Below, one piece after another: positions 35,734 through 46,022 of a stretch of 64,000 nucleotides of DNA. The first letter of the stretch is position 1. Each line of letters begins with the position of its first letter. Made by a program: the position numbers and the translations under genes. The stretch comes from Aralia elata (Eukaryota; Streptophyta; Magnoliopsida; Apiales; Araliaceae): the NCBI GenBank assembly GCA_034770075.1, contig JAVJAP010000347.1:124001-188000 (forward strand), in the 5' to 3' direction. The notes beneath the pieces were generated by a model. It ran no database searches, was not told the origin of the DNA, and was given only the letters and a program-made list of their open reading frames with translations.

Positions 35734-38505
35734 ATGCACACACGCTCATCCAACTCAGAATTGACACCAGCTCAGGATAATATTGACGGAAGAGGTTGGA
35801 AAGCAAGAGTGCTTAGGAATTTACAAGCACAGTTAGAAAGAACTATTTCGAAGATGGCGGAGGAACAGAGAATCGAGCAAAGAGAGGAACATAAAGCTTT
35901 GAGGGACTATTCCATGCCAAACATCACTGGATTGCAGTCTAGCATAGTCAGACCGGCAATAGCAGCAAATACCTTTGAGATTAAACCAGGAACCATTCAA
36001 ATGGTGCAGAATTCGGTCCAGTTTGGGGGTGCTACTACAGACGATCCTAATGAGCATCTTTTGAGTTTCATTGAAATTTGTGATACATTCAGATACAACG
36101 GGGTGACGGAGGATACCATTCGACTAAGACTGTTTCCATTTTCATTAAGGGATAGAGCAAGAAGTTGGCTCCATTCTTTGCCTGCAGGATCAATTACTAC
36201 ATGGGAGGACCTAGCACAAAAATTTCTAGCCAAGTTTTTCCCAATGGCTAAAACTGCAAAACTAAGGACAACAATTTCTCAATTTGAGCAACAACAGGGT
36301 GAGTCCTTATACGAAGCTTGGGATAGGTACAAGCAGATGCTAAAGAAGTGTCCACACCATGGGATGCTAGATTGGATGGTTATCAACACATTTTATAATG
36401 GATTGGGATGGCAGTCTAGGCAGATGGTAGATGCAGCTACGGGTGGAGCTTTAGGGGCAAAGAGCTATGACGAGGCTTATAACCTTATCGAGACTATGGC
36501 AGCAAATGATTTTCAGAATCCTACAGCCAGAATGTCACAGCCCAGAGTTGCAGGTTTGTTGGAAGTGGATGCTATTACCCAGTTGTCAGCACAGATGGCG
36601 GCTATGGCAAAGAAAATAGATTTGTTGTTAGAAAGCAAAGCCAAGTCAGTTGCCTTCGTATGTGAGATTTGCGCGGGGTCGCCCTCAACAGATCAATGTG
36701 CTATCAACTCGGAGTCGGTGCAGTATGTGAATACTTATAAGAAAGACCAAGGTCAGTTTCAGAACACATACCACCCCAACAACCGCAATCATCCAAACTT
36801 TAGTTGGTCAAACAACCAAGGAAATCAACAACAGCAGTTTCAGCAGAACAATCAGTTTCAGCCAGCGCAACAACAGTATGCTCCAAGACCACCTTTTCCA
36901 CCGGGATATTCTCAACAACAATATCCTACTCCATATGCACCTCCGCAGGAAAAGAAATCAGAAATGGAGGAGATGATGTTAAAGTACATGGCAAATACAG
37001 AGGTTATGATCAAAAGCCAGGCAGTGGCTATTAAAAATCTGGAAGCTCAGATGGGGCAAATGGCGACTATGCTTAACAGCAGGCCCCAGGGTACATTGCC
37101 AAGTAACACAGAGGCAAATCCACGGAGAGAAGGTAAGGAACAGTGTCAGGCCATTACACTCAGATCGGGAAAGCAATATTCAGGAATTGCACCAGAAACA
37201 GCAGCACCGAGTTTACAAGGGGATGACACTGGAGTAAAAACTGAGACAGAAATTGAAGCTGAAAAGAAAGAGAAGAAGGATGAGTCCGACTCGCAACAAG
37301 TAGAAAAGGAGAAAGCTAGTTCAGATAAGAAGCCAGTGAATACAGTACCACAAGTTCACCCTCAGGTACCGTATCCGCAGAGATTGAACAAGCAGAGGGA
37401 CGATAAACAGTTCAGAAAGTTTTTGGAGGTTTTTAAGAAGCTGCAGATCAACATACCTTTCGCGGAGGCATTGGAACAAATGCCAAGTTATGCAAAGTTT
37501 ATGAAGGGTATACTGTCAAGGAAGAGAAGGTTAAACGAGTTTGAGACAGTGGCCTTGACAGAGGAATGCAGTGCAGTGCTTCAACGTAAATTACCTCCAA
37601 AGCTGAAAGATCCGGGCAGTTTCACAATCCCATGCACGATCGAAAAGATGAGCTTCGATAAATGTTTGTGTGATCTTGGGGCAAGTATCAACCTGATGCC
37701 GTTGTCAGTATTCAGTCAGTTGGGGTTGCCGGAACCAAGACTAACAAATATCTCTCTGCAGTTAGCCGATAGATCCATCACATATCCACGGGGGATAGTG
37801 GAGGACGTACTGGTGAAAGTGGACAAATTTATCTTTCCGGCAGACTTCATCATTCTGGATTATGAGGAGGACAAAAATATACCAATCATACTAGGGAGAC
37901 CATTCCTAGCCACTGGGAGGACTTTGATAGATGTGCAGAAAGGGGAGCTCACAATGCGGGTACATGATCAGGAGGTGACGTTTAACGTTTTCAAAGCAAT
38001 GAAGCTCCCAACCGATGTAGAAGAATGCTTCAGAGTAGACTTGATGGATAGAATAGTGCGTGATGAAGTTGAAAGTTTGTTGGGCTATGAACCATTGCAG
38101 AGAGTGATTGCTGAAAATTCAGATTTGGAGGATGAAGAATGTGCCGAACTTGTGCAATATTTGGATACCACCCCCAAATTCGGAAAATTCAGAACACCTA
38201 TCGAGCCACTTACGAAAGCGGGAGAGACATCGGTAAAGTTGAAACCATCTCTTGAGATACCTCCCGAACTTGAACTTAAACCACTTCCAGAACATCTCAG
38301 GTATGCATTTTTAAATAAAGATTCAAAGCTACCTGTGATTATTTCTTCTGCACTAACATCTTTTCAGGAGGAAAAACTGTTACGAGTGCTTAGAGAGTTT
38401 AAATCAGCTATTGGATGGACCATAGCCGATATCAAGGGGATAAGCCCGTCTTTTTGCATGCATAAGATCTTACTGGAAGATGGTAGCAAGCCAACAGTTG
38501 AATAG
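35734..38505 (+). CDS. gag-pro: gag-protease of Athila 3, open to a nonsense codon
   Basis: The start chosen is MHTRSSN at 35734. It aligns with MQTRSKQ in Athila 1 and lies 18 bases after an acceptor-like TTTCAG. Domains: coiled N-terminus, capsid core (FEIKPGTIQM, WLHSLPAGSITTWEDL, FLAKFFP, about 35970-36500), Cys cluster CEICAGSPSTDQC (about 36664-36702), Q/N/P-rich stretch, acidic lysine-rich linker. Then the protease: CDLGASINLMP at 37669 on, and GRPFLATGRT. The frame of about 923 residues ends at TAG 38503-38505, where Athila 1 has CAA in the same QQRRLN motif. Gag-protease is otherwise uninterrupted and could be translated. Confidence 0.9.
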   Translation: MHTRSSNSELTPAQDNIDGRGWKARVLRNLQAQLERTISKMAEEQRIEQREEHKALRDYSMPNITGLQSSIVRPAIAANTFEIKPGTIQMVQNSVQFGGATTDDPNEHLLSFIEICDTFRYNGVTEDTIRLRLFPFSLRDRARSWLHSLPAGSITTWEDLAQKFLAKFFPMAKTAKLRTTISQFEQQQGESLYEAWDRYKQMLKKCPHHGMLDWMVINTFYNGLGWQSRQMVDAATGGALGAKSYDEAYNLIETMAANDFQNPTARMSQPRVAGLLEVDAITQLSAQMAAMAKKIDLLLESKAKSVAFVCEICAGSPSTDQCAINSESVQYVNTYKKDQGQFQNTYHPNNRNHPNFSWSNNQGNQQQQFQQNNQFQPAQQQYAPRPPFPPGYSQQQYPTPYAPPQEKKSEMEEMMLKYMANTEVMIKSQAVAIKNLEAQMGQMATMLNSRPQGTLPSNTEANPRREGKEQCQAITLRSGKQYSGIAPETAAPSLQGDDTGVKTETEIEAEKKEKKDESDSQQVEKEKASSDKKPVNTVPQVHPQVPYPQRLNKQRDDKQFRKFLEVFKKLQINIPFAEALEQMPSYAKFMKGILSRKRRLNEFETVALTEECSAVLQRKLPPKLKDPGSFTIPCTIEKMSFDKCLCDLGASINLMPLSVFSQLGLPEPRLTNISLQLADRSITYPRGIVEDVLVKVDKFIFPADFIILDYEEDKNIPIILGRPFLATGRTLIDVQKGELTMRVHDQEVTFNVFKAMKLPTDVEECFRVDLMDRIVRDEVESLLGYEPLQRVIAENSDLEDEECAELVQYLDTTPKFGKFRTPIEPLTKAGETSVKLKPSLEIPPELELKPLPEHLRYAFLNKDSKLPVIISSALTSFQEEKLLRVLREFKSAIGWTIADIKGISPSFCMHKILLEDGSKPTVE

Positions 38506-41165
38506 CAAAGAGGGCTCAATCCTATAATGAAAGAAGTGGTTAAGAAAGAGATTCTGAAATGGCTGGATGCGGGAATAATCTACCCTATCTCGGACAGTGC
38601 ATGGGTGAGCCCTGTGCAGTGCGTACCAAAGAAGGGTGGAATGACCGTTGTCACCAATGAGAATAACGAGCTGATCCCAACGCGAACCGTAACAGGGTGG
38701 AGAATTTGCATATACTACCGCAAGCTTAACAAAGCTACAAGGAAGGACCATTTTCCACTTCCGTTTATCGATCAAATATTGGACCGACTGGCAGGTCATA
38801 AGTACTATTGCCTTCTGGATGGATATTCAGGCTACAATCAGATTACGATAGCTCCAGAAGACCAGGAAAAGACTACTTTTACATGTCCATACGACACTTT
38901 TGCCTTTAGAAGAATGTCTTTCGGGTAGTGCAATGCTCCAGCCACTTTTCAGAGATGTATGACAGCGATTTTTTTAGACATGGTCGAACAGAATGTTGAG
39001 GTATTTATGGACGACTTTTCGGTATTTGGTGATTCTTTCGATCTATGTCTTGAAAATTTGGTAATGGTTTTAAAGAGATGTGTTGAGACAAATTTAGTAT
39101 TGAATTGGGAGAAATGCCATTTTATGGTACAAGAAGGAGTCATACCGGGACACAAAGTGTCGAAGAAAGGCATTGAGGTGGACAGGGCAAAGCTGGAAAC
39201 GAATGAGAATTTACCTCCACCCACGTCAGTAAGAGGTGTCCGCAGTTTTCTTGGTCATGCAGGCTTCTACCGTAGATTCATCAAGGACTTCTCCAAGATA
39301 ACTAAACCATTGTGCAGTTTATTGGAGAAGGATGCACAGTTTAATTTTGATGAGGCTTGCATGAGGGCATTTGAGCATTTAAAGAATAAGTTAACATCAG
39401 CACCCGTTATCACAGCACCAAATTGGGCGTTGCCATTTGAGCTGATGTGTGATGCCAGTGATTACGTAGTAGGGGCTGTTTTGGGGCAAAGGAAGGAGAA
39501 GATGTTTCATGTGATATACTATGCCAGCAAGACCCTTACAAATGCACAGTTAAACTACACCACCACAGAGAAAGAGTTATTGGCAGTGGTGTATGCCTTT
39601 GATAAATTCCGGTCATATTTGATAGGCACAAAGGTAATAGTGTATACAGATCACTCAGCAATTCGACACTTAATGGCGAAGAAGGATGCAAAGCCCAGGT
39701 TGATCAGGTGGATATTGCTGTTGCAAGAATTTGATTTGGAGATCAAGGATAGGAAGGGTACCGAAAACCAAGTGGCAGACCACTTGTCTCGACTAGAGCA
39801 GCCGGAAAGGGAGATAGAAGACAAAGTTGAAATTAATGAATCTTTTCTGGATGAGCAGTTGTTTGTGGTGCAAGGGGAAGTGCCATGGTTTGCGGACTAC
39901 GCAAATTATTTAGTGAGTAAGATGATACCTTCTGACTTGGTGGGGCACCAAAAGAAAAAGTTCTTGCACGATGTTAAATGGTATATATGGGATGAGCTGT
40001 ATTTGTTTAAACAGTGTGCGGATCAAATGATAAGAAGGTGTATCCCATACAGTGAAACCGAAGGGATTTTACAGGATTGTCATTCTTCTGTGTATGGAGG
40101 ACATTATGGAGGAGAGAGAACAACGGCTAGAGTACTTTAAGCAGGATTCTACTGGCCGACAATCTTTAAAGATGCCTACAGTTTTGTTCAGCGGTGTGAT
40201 AGATGTTAGAGAGTTGGTAATATTTTAAAGAGGAATGAAATGCCTTTGAACACAATCCTTGAAGTAGAAGTTTTCGACGTTTGGGGGATTGATTTCATGG
40301 GTCCTTTCCTGTCTTCGTGCGGTAATCTCTACATCTTGTTAGCAGTTGACTATGTGTCTAAATGGGTAGAAGTGGCAGCACTCCCGACAAATGATGCCAA
40401 GGTAGTCCTAAAGTTTTTGCATCGCAGTATTTTCACTAGATTTGGGACTCCTAGGGCTATTATCAGTGATGAAGGTAGTCACTTCTGCAACAGGCAGTTC
40501 ACAGCGTTGCTGGCTAAGTATGGGGTAAATCATCGTATTGCTACAGCTTATCACCCCAGACAAATGGCCAAGCGGAAGTATCCAATCGAGAAGTAAAAAG
40601 AATCCTCGAAAAAATTGTGAATCCGACGAGGAAGGATTGGTCCTTAAAGCTAGATGACGCTGTGTGGGCATATAGGACTGCGTACAAAACTCCGTTGGGT
40701 ATGTCACCGTTTCAGCTGGTATATGGAAAAGCTTGTCATCTTCCGATGGAGCTAGAACACAAAGCATATTGGGCAATTCGGAAGTTGAACTTTGATTCGA
40801 CAGCTGCAGGGGAGAAGCGTTTACTCCAAATCAATGAGTTGGACGAATTTCGACTACGGGCTTATGAAAACTCGAAGCTGTATAAGGAGAAGGTGAAGAA
40901 ATGGCATGATCGTAAGATCATTGAAAGAACATTTGAACCGGGACAAAGAGTTCTACTTTTCAACTCAAGAAAACTTTTTCCCAAGAAACTGAAATCAAGG
41001 TGGTCAGGACCATTCACAGTGAAGACGGTTTTTCCACATGGCGCGATTGAAGTATACGACAAATTTCTGGATCAGTCGTTCAAGGTGAATGGACAGAGGC
41101 TGAAGCATTACTTTGGGGACGAGGTGGACCGACAGAAAGTCACCTTAATCTTGTCTGCAACATGA
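38506..41165 (+). pseudogene. pol: RT, RNase H and integrase of Athila 3, with stops
   Basis: The same frame continues after the TAG. RT has WVSPVQCVPKKGG, YRKLNKAT, and FMDDFSVFGD with the catalytic Asp pair (39004 on). RNase H (CDASDYVVGAVL, TDHSAIRHL) and integrase follow, the latter with H...H at GGHYGG and a CDRC pair, GIDFMGPF, and IISDEGSHF. Stops lie at 38926-38928 (TAG), 40138-40140 (TAA) and near 40207 (TAG). A one-base loss in the C-run near 40556 breaks the frame before the third catalytic residue. The last part, with RILEKIVNPTRKDW to VTLILSAT, is open to 41165. It cannot make a working enzyme. Confidence 0.93.
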
Positions 41166-42306
41166 GATTCAAAGACAGTCAAGCTAATTGACTATAACTT
41201 AGCGCTATCTGGGAGGCAACCCAGCATTTTAATCTTCTGTTCTTCTTTTGTTTCGTAATTTATTTTCTTTGAACTTTATTCAAAAAAAAAAAAAGGGGGT
41301 TTCTGTAACTAATTTTGGATTTGGGTTGATGTGTGTGAAGGTGGAAACTTGAATTGGCCAAAAATTGACTAAGTGTGCTTATAAGCGCTATTAGCGCCCA
41401 ACCTAGCATACACATAGCACCAGAGGCGCTACACCTCGCCATGAGCTACTGTACCATAGCGCAAGAGGCGCCCACACTTTGCCCAGCCAAGCGCCAATAG
41501 CGCTACATCATGCCACGAGCTACTGCAACCTGGCGCTGTAAGTGCTCATCAACGCACAAAGCAAGCGCCAAAGGCGCTGCCCCAAGCCAACACAGTCTTC
41601 ATAATAGCGCTATTAGCGCCCAACATAGTGCCAAAGGCGCTGCCCCAAGCTACAACACACTACACCATAGCGCTATTAGCGCTCACTCCAATCAATCTAT
41701 AGCGCTAGAAGCGCTCGGCAGGGAATTTTGAAAAAAAAAATAATAAAGTCTAAAACCCTAGGTCGGGCTTATTGAAAGTTTTGCACTACAAAGCCAATTT
41801 TGCTTCTTCTTCTACCTCATTCAAGCCGCCTCCAGCTGACTTTTCTCCAATGTTGCAGCATAGAAGCTATTTTCCCCCAATCAAACATTAACAAATAGCC
41901 ACCCACATTCTCAACTACCGTCGGCATTCAACACTTGCAACCATAGAACTTCTATAGCCAAGAAGGATTAAAGGTTCTCACATGGGTAATTCCAATTTCA
42001 AGTAAGCTTTACATTATTGATCAATTTGTACTTGAAATTGTTGGCTAAAAAGTTTAATTGCTAGTAGTTAGAGATAATTCTTTGGTTGTGCTTGTAACCC
42101 AATTAAGTTTATGTTGGCTCAATTGGGATTGGGTTTAAGTTTCAATTGTCTATCTTTATGCTTGTAAGTTGTGGGAGATTTTATTGTGCTAAATTGGGTT
42201 ATTCATAAGTTTGGGGGAAACATTGTCTAAAAGTTTTTAAAGGGTGCATACCAAGTGTTCGACAGATTGCCCCAACGAAATTTTGAGTTCTTTTGGGTCT
42301 TGATTT
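41166..42306 (+). other. Spacer of Athila 3 with GCGC palindrome array
   Basis: It follows the integrase end with GGGAGGCAACCCAGC, a sequence typical after Athila pol. At about 41385-41715 there is an array of AGCGC-(5-7 nt)-GCGCT elements. A short A-run lies at 41281-41293. The frame 41510-41731 only reads through the array. Confidence 0.7.
41385..41715. repeat. Array of AGCGC/GCGCT palindromes
   Basis: About ten or more copies of patterns such as AGCGCTATTAGCGCC, AGCGCCAAAGGCGCT and TAGCGCTAGAAGCGCT occur at irregular 20-45-bp spacing. Confidence 0.85.
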
Positions 42307-42327
42307 GTGTTTAATTGGTTATTCATG

Positions 42328-43575
42328 GCTCCCAAAAGACATAGACGGGAAAGTTCAGGTTCATCAGCTGTGGTAAAGTATGATAAGAAGAAATTTGTTA
42401 GCCCCGAAGCAAGTGATAGGTTTAAAAATTGGTCTTCCGGGAAATCTCTAATTCCTGAGCGTGGCTTGCTACCTATTGAGCGGGTAGATGGGGAGTTAGC
42501 TCAAATGATACGCAGCCGAAATTGGATGGTATTTACTGCACAACCTGAACCAGCTGCCGTTAATATTGTGAAGGAGTTTTATGCTAATGCTAAAGAAGCT
42601 GATGGGAATCTGGTTATGGTTCGGGGTCAGGAAATAAATGTGGGGCGTAAAAGTATTAATGCGTATTATGGGTTGGAGAAAATTCACAGGGATGGCTATA
42701 CGAAATACTTGGAAGAGGATTTGGATTATTCTGAGATTATAGAAGCCCTCTGTGAGCCAGGGACTGAATGGAAGCTGACTGACCAACAAGAAGCTGTGCA
42801 CTTTCCCTCAGCCAAATTGAGCAGATATGGAAAAGCGTGGCATGCTTTTATCTGTGCCAAGTTGATGCCGTGCCGCCATATGAGCGATGTCATTAATCTA
42901 CGGGCGGCGTTATTGTTTTGCATTGCTTAAGGGAAGACAGTGGATATAGGGGAGATAATTCATGAATCTATCATACACACGCTTGAGGGTAGTACCACAG
43001 GTGGACTGCCTTACCCTTCATTGATCACAGATTTGTGTCGTCGAGTTGGAGTCAAATGGGATAAAGATGAACTGATGCAGGCTCCATTCCCTCCAATTGA
43101 TCATGCTGCAATGGGACGGTACATAGTATGGGGTGGAGGTGAGTCGCACCCGCGGGGTTTAGGTTTCATTCTACCACAGCTGCAGCCACAGCAGCAGCCA
43201 CAAGAGCAGGCACAGGAACAGCCACCACCTGTTGAGGATCCCGTTCCAGCTCCTACTATAGTTGAGACTATCCGACAGGATCTTTGGCACCATACTCGAC
43301 GGATAGACTTAGTGGCAGGATCGATTCAGAGGGGTTTTGATCGGATAACTCGACAATAGAGTCGACTTGCTCAGCGCCAGGCGGAGATTTATGCCTATAA
43401 TGTTAATTGTTCCACAGCCTTGACGGATATGTTTGGGCGGGTGAATCCTTCAGCAGGGCCTTTCCAGTTCCCACCAGCTCCTCCTTTATCTATTTACCCA
43501 CCACCTGACTCGCCTCCTGATGCAAATGATGATGATGATGATGATGACGTTGTCGATGGCAGTGATGATGAGTAG
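42328..43575 (+). pseudogene. ORF in the env-like position of Athila 3, plant transposon protein domain
   Basis: It starts MAPKRHRRESSG with a basic N-terminus. ERGLLP, RNWMVF, IVKEFYANAKEADG, VRGQEI and INAYYGL are the hallmarks of the putative plant transposon protein domain common in plant retroelement ORFs, as I recall it. The C-terminal third is Q/P-rich, then W..TRRIDLV, and ends in a GAT-repeat poly-Asp tail (DDDDDDDVVDGSDDE). Two stops break one frame: TAA at 42928-42930 and TAG at 43357-43359. I see no signal peptide or clear membrane span, so an envelope role is not supported. Function unknown. Confidence 0.75.
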
Positions 43576-44690
43576 TGTTCTTTATCCGGGGAGTCCTCTG
43601 TTCTTAATGTTTTCTTCTTTTTCAATGAGGGCATTGTCTTGTTCAGTTTGGGGGGTAGTTTTTTTTTGTTATGTTTCATGCATTTAGTTTCATTTAGTTT
43701 GTTTTGTTTTCTTGTGTTTATGCATGATGCATGGTAGTTGCATTGCATTTTAGGTTGTGTTATGCATGTAGTTTCATGAATTAAGCATAAATTGATATAG
43801 TATCTAATGTGGCCAATGATAAGGCTGGTTTCATGGTTTTAACTTGAGAAGAATTGAAAACTAGTGCGTAGTGATGACTTTGATTAGGAAGTGAAGTTTA
43901 ACTTGTCTGCAACTTTTGTTAGCAAGGAAAGCACATAATCAATTGTTTTGATCAATTTAATTCAAATTGTTGTATAATTTTCTTTTGGCGGAAGGTTTGG
44001 GTTAAAACTTGATAATATCGGTGAAACGTCCATTAATTAAAAAACAGGCAAGAATCTAAGTTTGGGGGAATCTTGGGGTGTAAAAAAAAGAGAAAGTTGA
44101 AAATTTTGAACCTTTCCCAATTGAAGAATGGATCATGTGGTGGGTTGAGATGGAGCGTAAAACGCACTCACTCATAAACACATGGAACGAGATGGAGCGT
44201 AAAACGCACTCGTTCAAAAGAAAGTGAGATGGAGCATAAAATGCACTCACTAAAAAGAAAAAAATTGTTTTAAATTCCTGGGGAAGGGTTTAAAAAAGGG
44301 TCTAAATATGTTAAATAACCTTAGTGATACCCTTATGCTTAGTGATTGCTTGAATCAGTTGAATTGGTTGTATTCACAAGTTAAATTGAGTTGCAATTGA
44401 AAGTTTTCTTCTAAGAAGTCAATTATGTGATAAATTTGAATTGTAATTGATTGAAATGATTGATATACACACACGCACGACATGGGTGATGACAGGTGTA
44501 ACTTAACTACTTGGTTAGAGTTAGAAACTGTGCATTAGTTAGAGATTCTACTTAAGTATGTATGATAACTTTGAGGCCTGATGTTGGATACTGTGTTGGT
44601 TGATTGTTTGGTTCGTAGGCATGATAATTAGTTTGTATTTGCATCATTGCATTGCTTGGGGACAAGCAATTGGTTAAGTTTGGGGGTATT
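43576..44690 (+). other. 3' non-coding region of Athila 3 with repeats and polypurine tracts
   Basis: There is no gene. It contains AGTTTGGGGG-type tracts at 43645 and 44058, three copies of a GAGATGGAGCGTAAAACGC repeat (44147-44250), and the polypurine tract TAAGTTTGGGGGTATT (44675-44690) directly before the 3' LTR. A further tract lies upstream at 42207. Confidence 0.8.
44147..44253. repeat. Three copies of a ~40-bp repeat with GCGT-AAA-ACGC arms
   Basis: Copies start at 44147, 44189 and 44226. The core GCGTAAAACGC is palindromic. The third copy reads GCATAAAATGC, changed on both arms. Confidence 0.9.
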
Positions 44691-46017
44691 TGATGAGTGG
44701 GTTTTATACCTACGAATCAGGTATTGTTAGACTTAATTATTGTGGTCTTTAAGTGTTTTTAGTATTATTTTACTTGTTTTTGGTGTTTATTTATTGTAGG
44801 TTGGAGCTGGAGGGGCAAAAGGGTAAATTTGGAGCTTAAAATACACTTGGTGGCATTTTTGTAATTATGTGGGCATGGGCTAGCGCCAGCAGCGCTTGCG
44901 CTAGCGCCAGAGGCGCTAGTTCACGATTTTAGTCGCTAAGGTTCAGCTGGAAAGGAAAAGAGGAAACCAATTCGGAAGAGGATTCTAGTCTATTTTGATC
45001 AGATAGTGAGAAGGAGACCCTAAGAAGGAACTTGGAGACTCTTATTATAATTAATCTACTTTACTTTTGAGAGAGACAGAGAGAGATATTCTGTGGATTA
45101 CTTTTATTCAAGCACTGGATTTTGATGTGGGTTTAAGCTTACTTTGGAATTTATTCATAATTGGGTTTGATCAATCTACTTCTTCTTTATTCAATTGATT
45201 GTTTATTTTCCATGAGTAACCTTGATCCCATAATGGCTTTTGGTTTACACATGAACTAATCTCCATTATGGGATTCTAACGGATTTTAATATGTAGTTTA
45301 ATTATAGTCTTGATTGTTAGCTTGTTTTATATATCATAAGGAATTTCTATCATGATTGTTTTGAACGTATGAATGCTTGATCACCATTCGATTTCAGTAC
45401 TTATATGGAATTGAAAAAAATAACATATAAGTATGGATTGTAATCATGATAGCTTGCGAATATGAGGCTTTATTGGTTAGCTTAATATTGTGCGAGTCAG
45501 ATAGAAATATACTATTTCACCGTAAGAGTCAAAATAGGGACTTGTGCTTAAAATCAATATAATTGCAATTTCACATAGAAATATAGTGATTTTGGTTATA
45601 GTGGTGATTACATGGTGTCTATCAAGTATGGATATTATGTAAGTAGGTCATAATGCATTGACAAATAGTTATGTCTATTCTAGTGTCATTGGCTACTTTT
45701 CTGTGATATATGAACTTTCTAGCATGATAGTGGTAATTAGATGAACTATTAAATGAAGTTAGGATCTCATTCATTCCAGACTTGATATATTTCGTTAGTC
45801 TTTGCATATTTAGTTATTAATTAATATAGAAATAATTTTGTCACCAAAAGTAAGATAATAGTTTAGGCAAATAAGTATAGTGATAGAACTGATGCATAGT
45901 GAATTAATTTAATCCTATCTCTGTGGGACGATACTTTACTTCCTCTGTATTATTTGTTGACCACGTATACTTGCGTGAGTTAGAGCTCTTTTATTTAAGA
46001 CTTAAAAAGAGGCAACA
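44691..46017 (+). repeat. 3' LTR of Athila 3
   Basis: 1327 bp, about 98.4% identical by eye to the 5' LTR, followed by the GTTGT duplication. Confidence 0.96.
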
Positions 46018-46022
46018 GTTGT

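Larger units (their letters stand above)
34261..46017 (+). mobile_element. Athila-type Ty3 element 3, complete structure, TSD GTTGT
   Basis: Both LTRs are 1327 bp (34261-35587, 44691-46017). The target duplication GTTGT is present at 34256-34260 and 46018-46022. Between them lie the tRNA-Asp PBS, gag-protease, RT, RNase H, integrase, a repeat-rich spacer, an ORF in the env-like position, 3' repeats and the polypurine tract. The LTRs differ at about 20 positions by eye (about 1.6%), so it is younger than copia A but older than the Tekay element. Confidence 0.96.

Noticed and set aside
41385..41715. Array of short palindromes resembling a CRISPR array
   Set aside because: Spacing is irregular, the repeats are 5-bp arms with variable loops, and the context is a plant retrotransposon.
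43494..43748. 84-residue minus-strand frame with Ser and Lys runs
   Set aside because: It is the reverse reading of the GAT-repeat acidic tail of the Athila 3' ORF.
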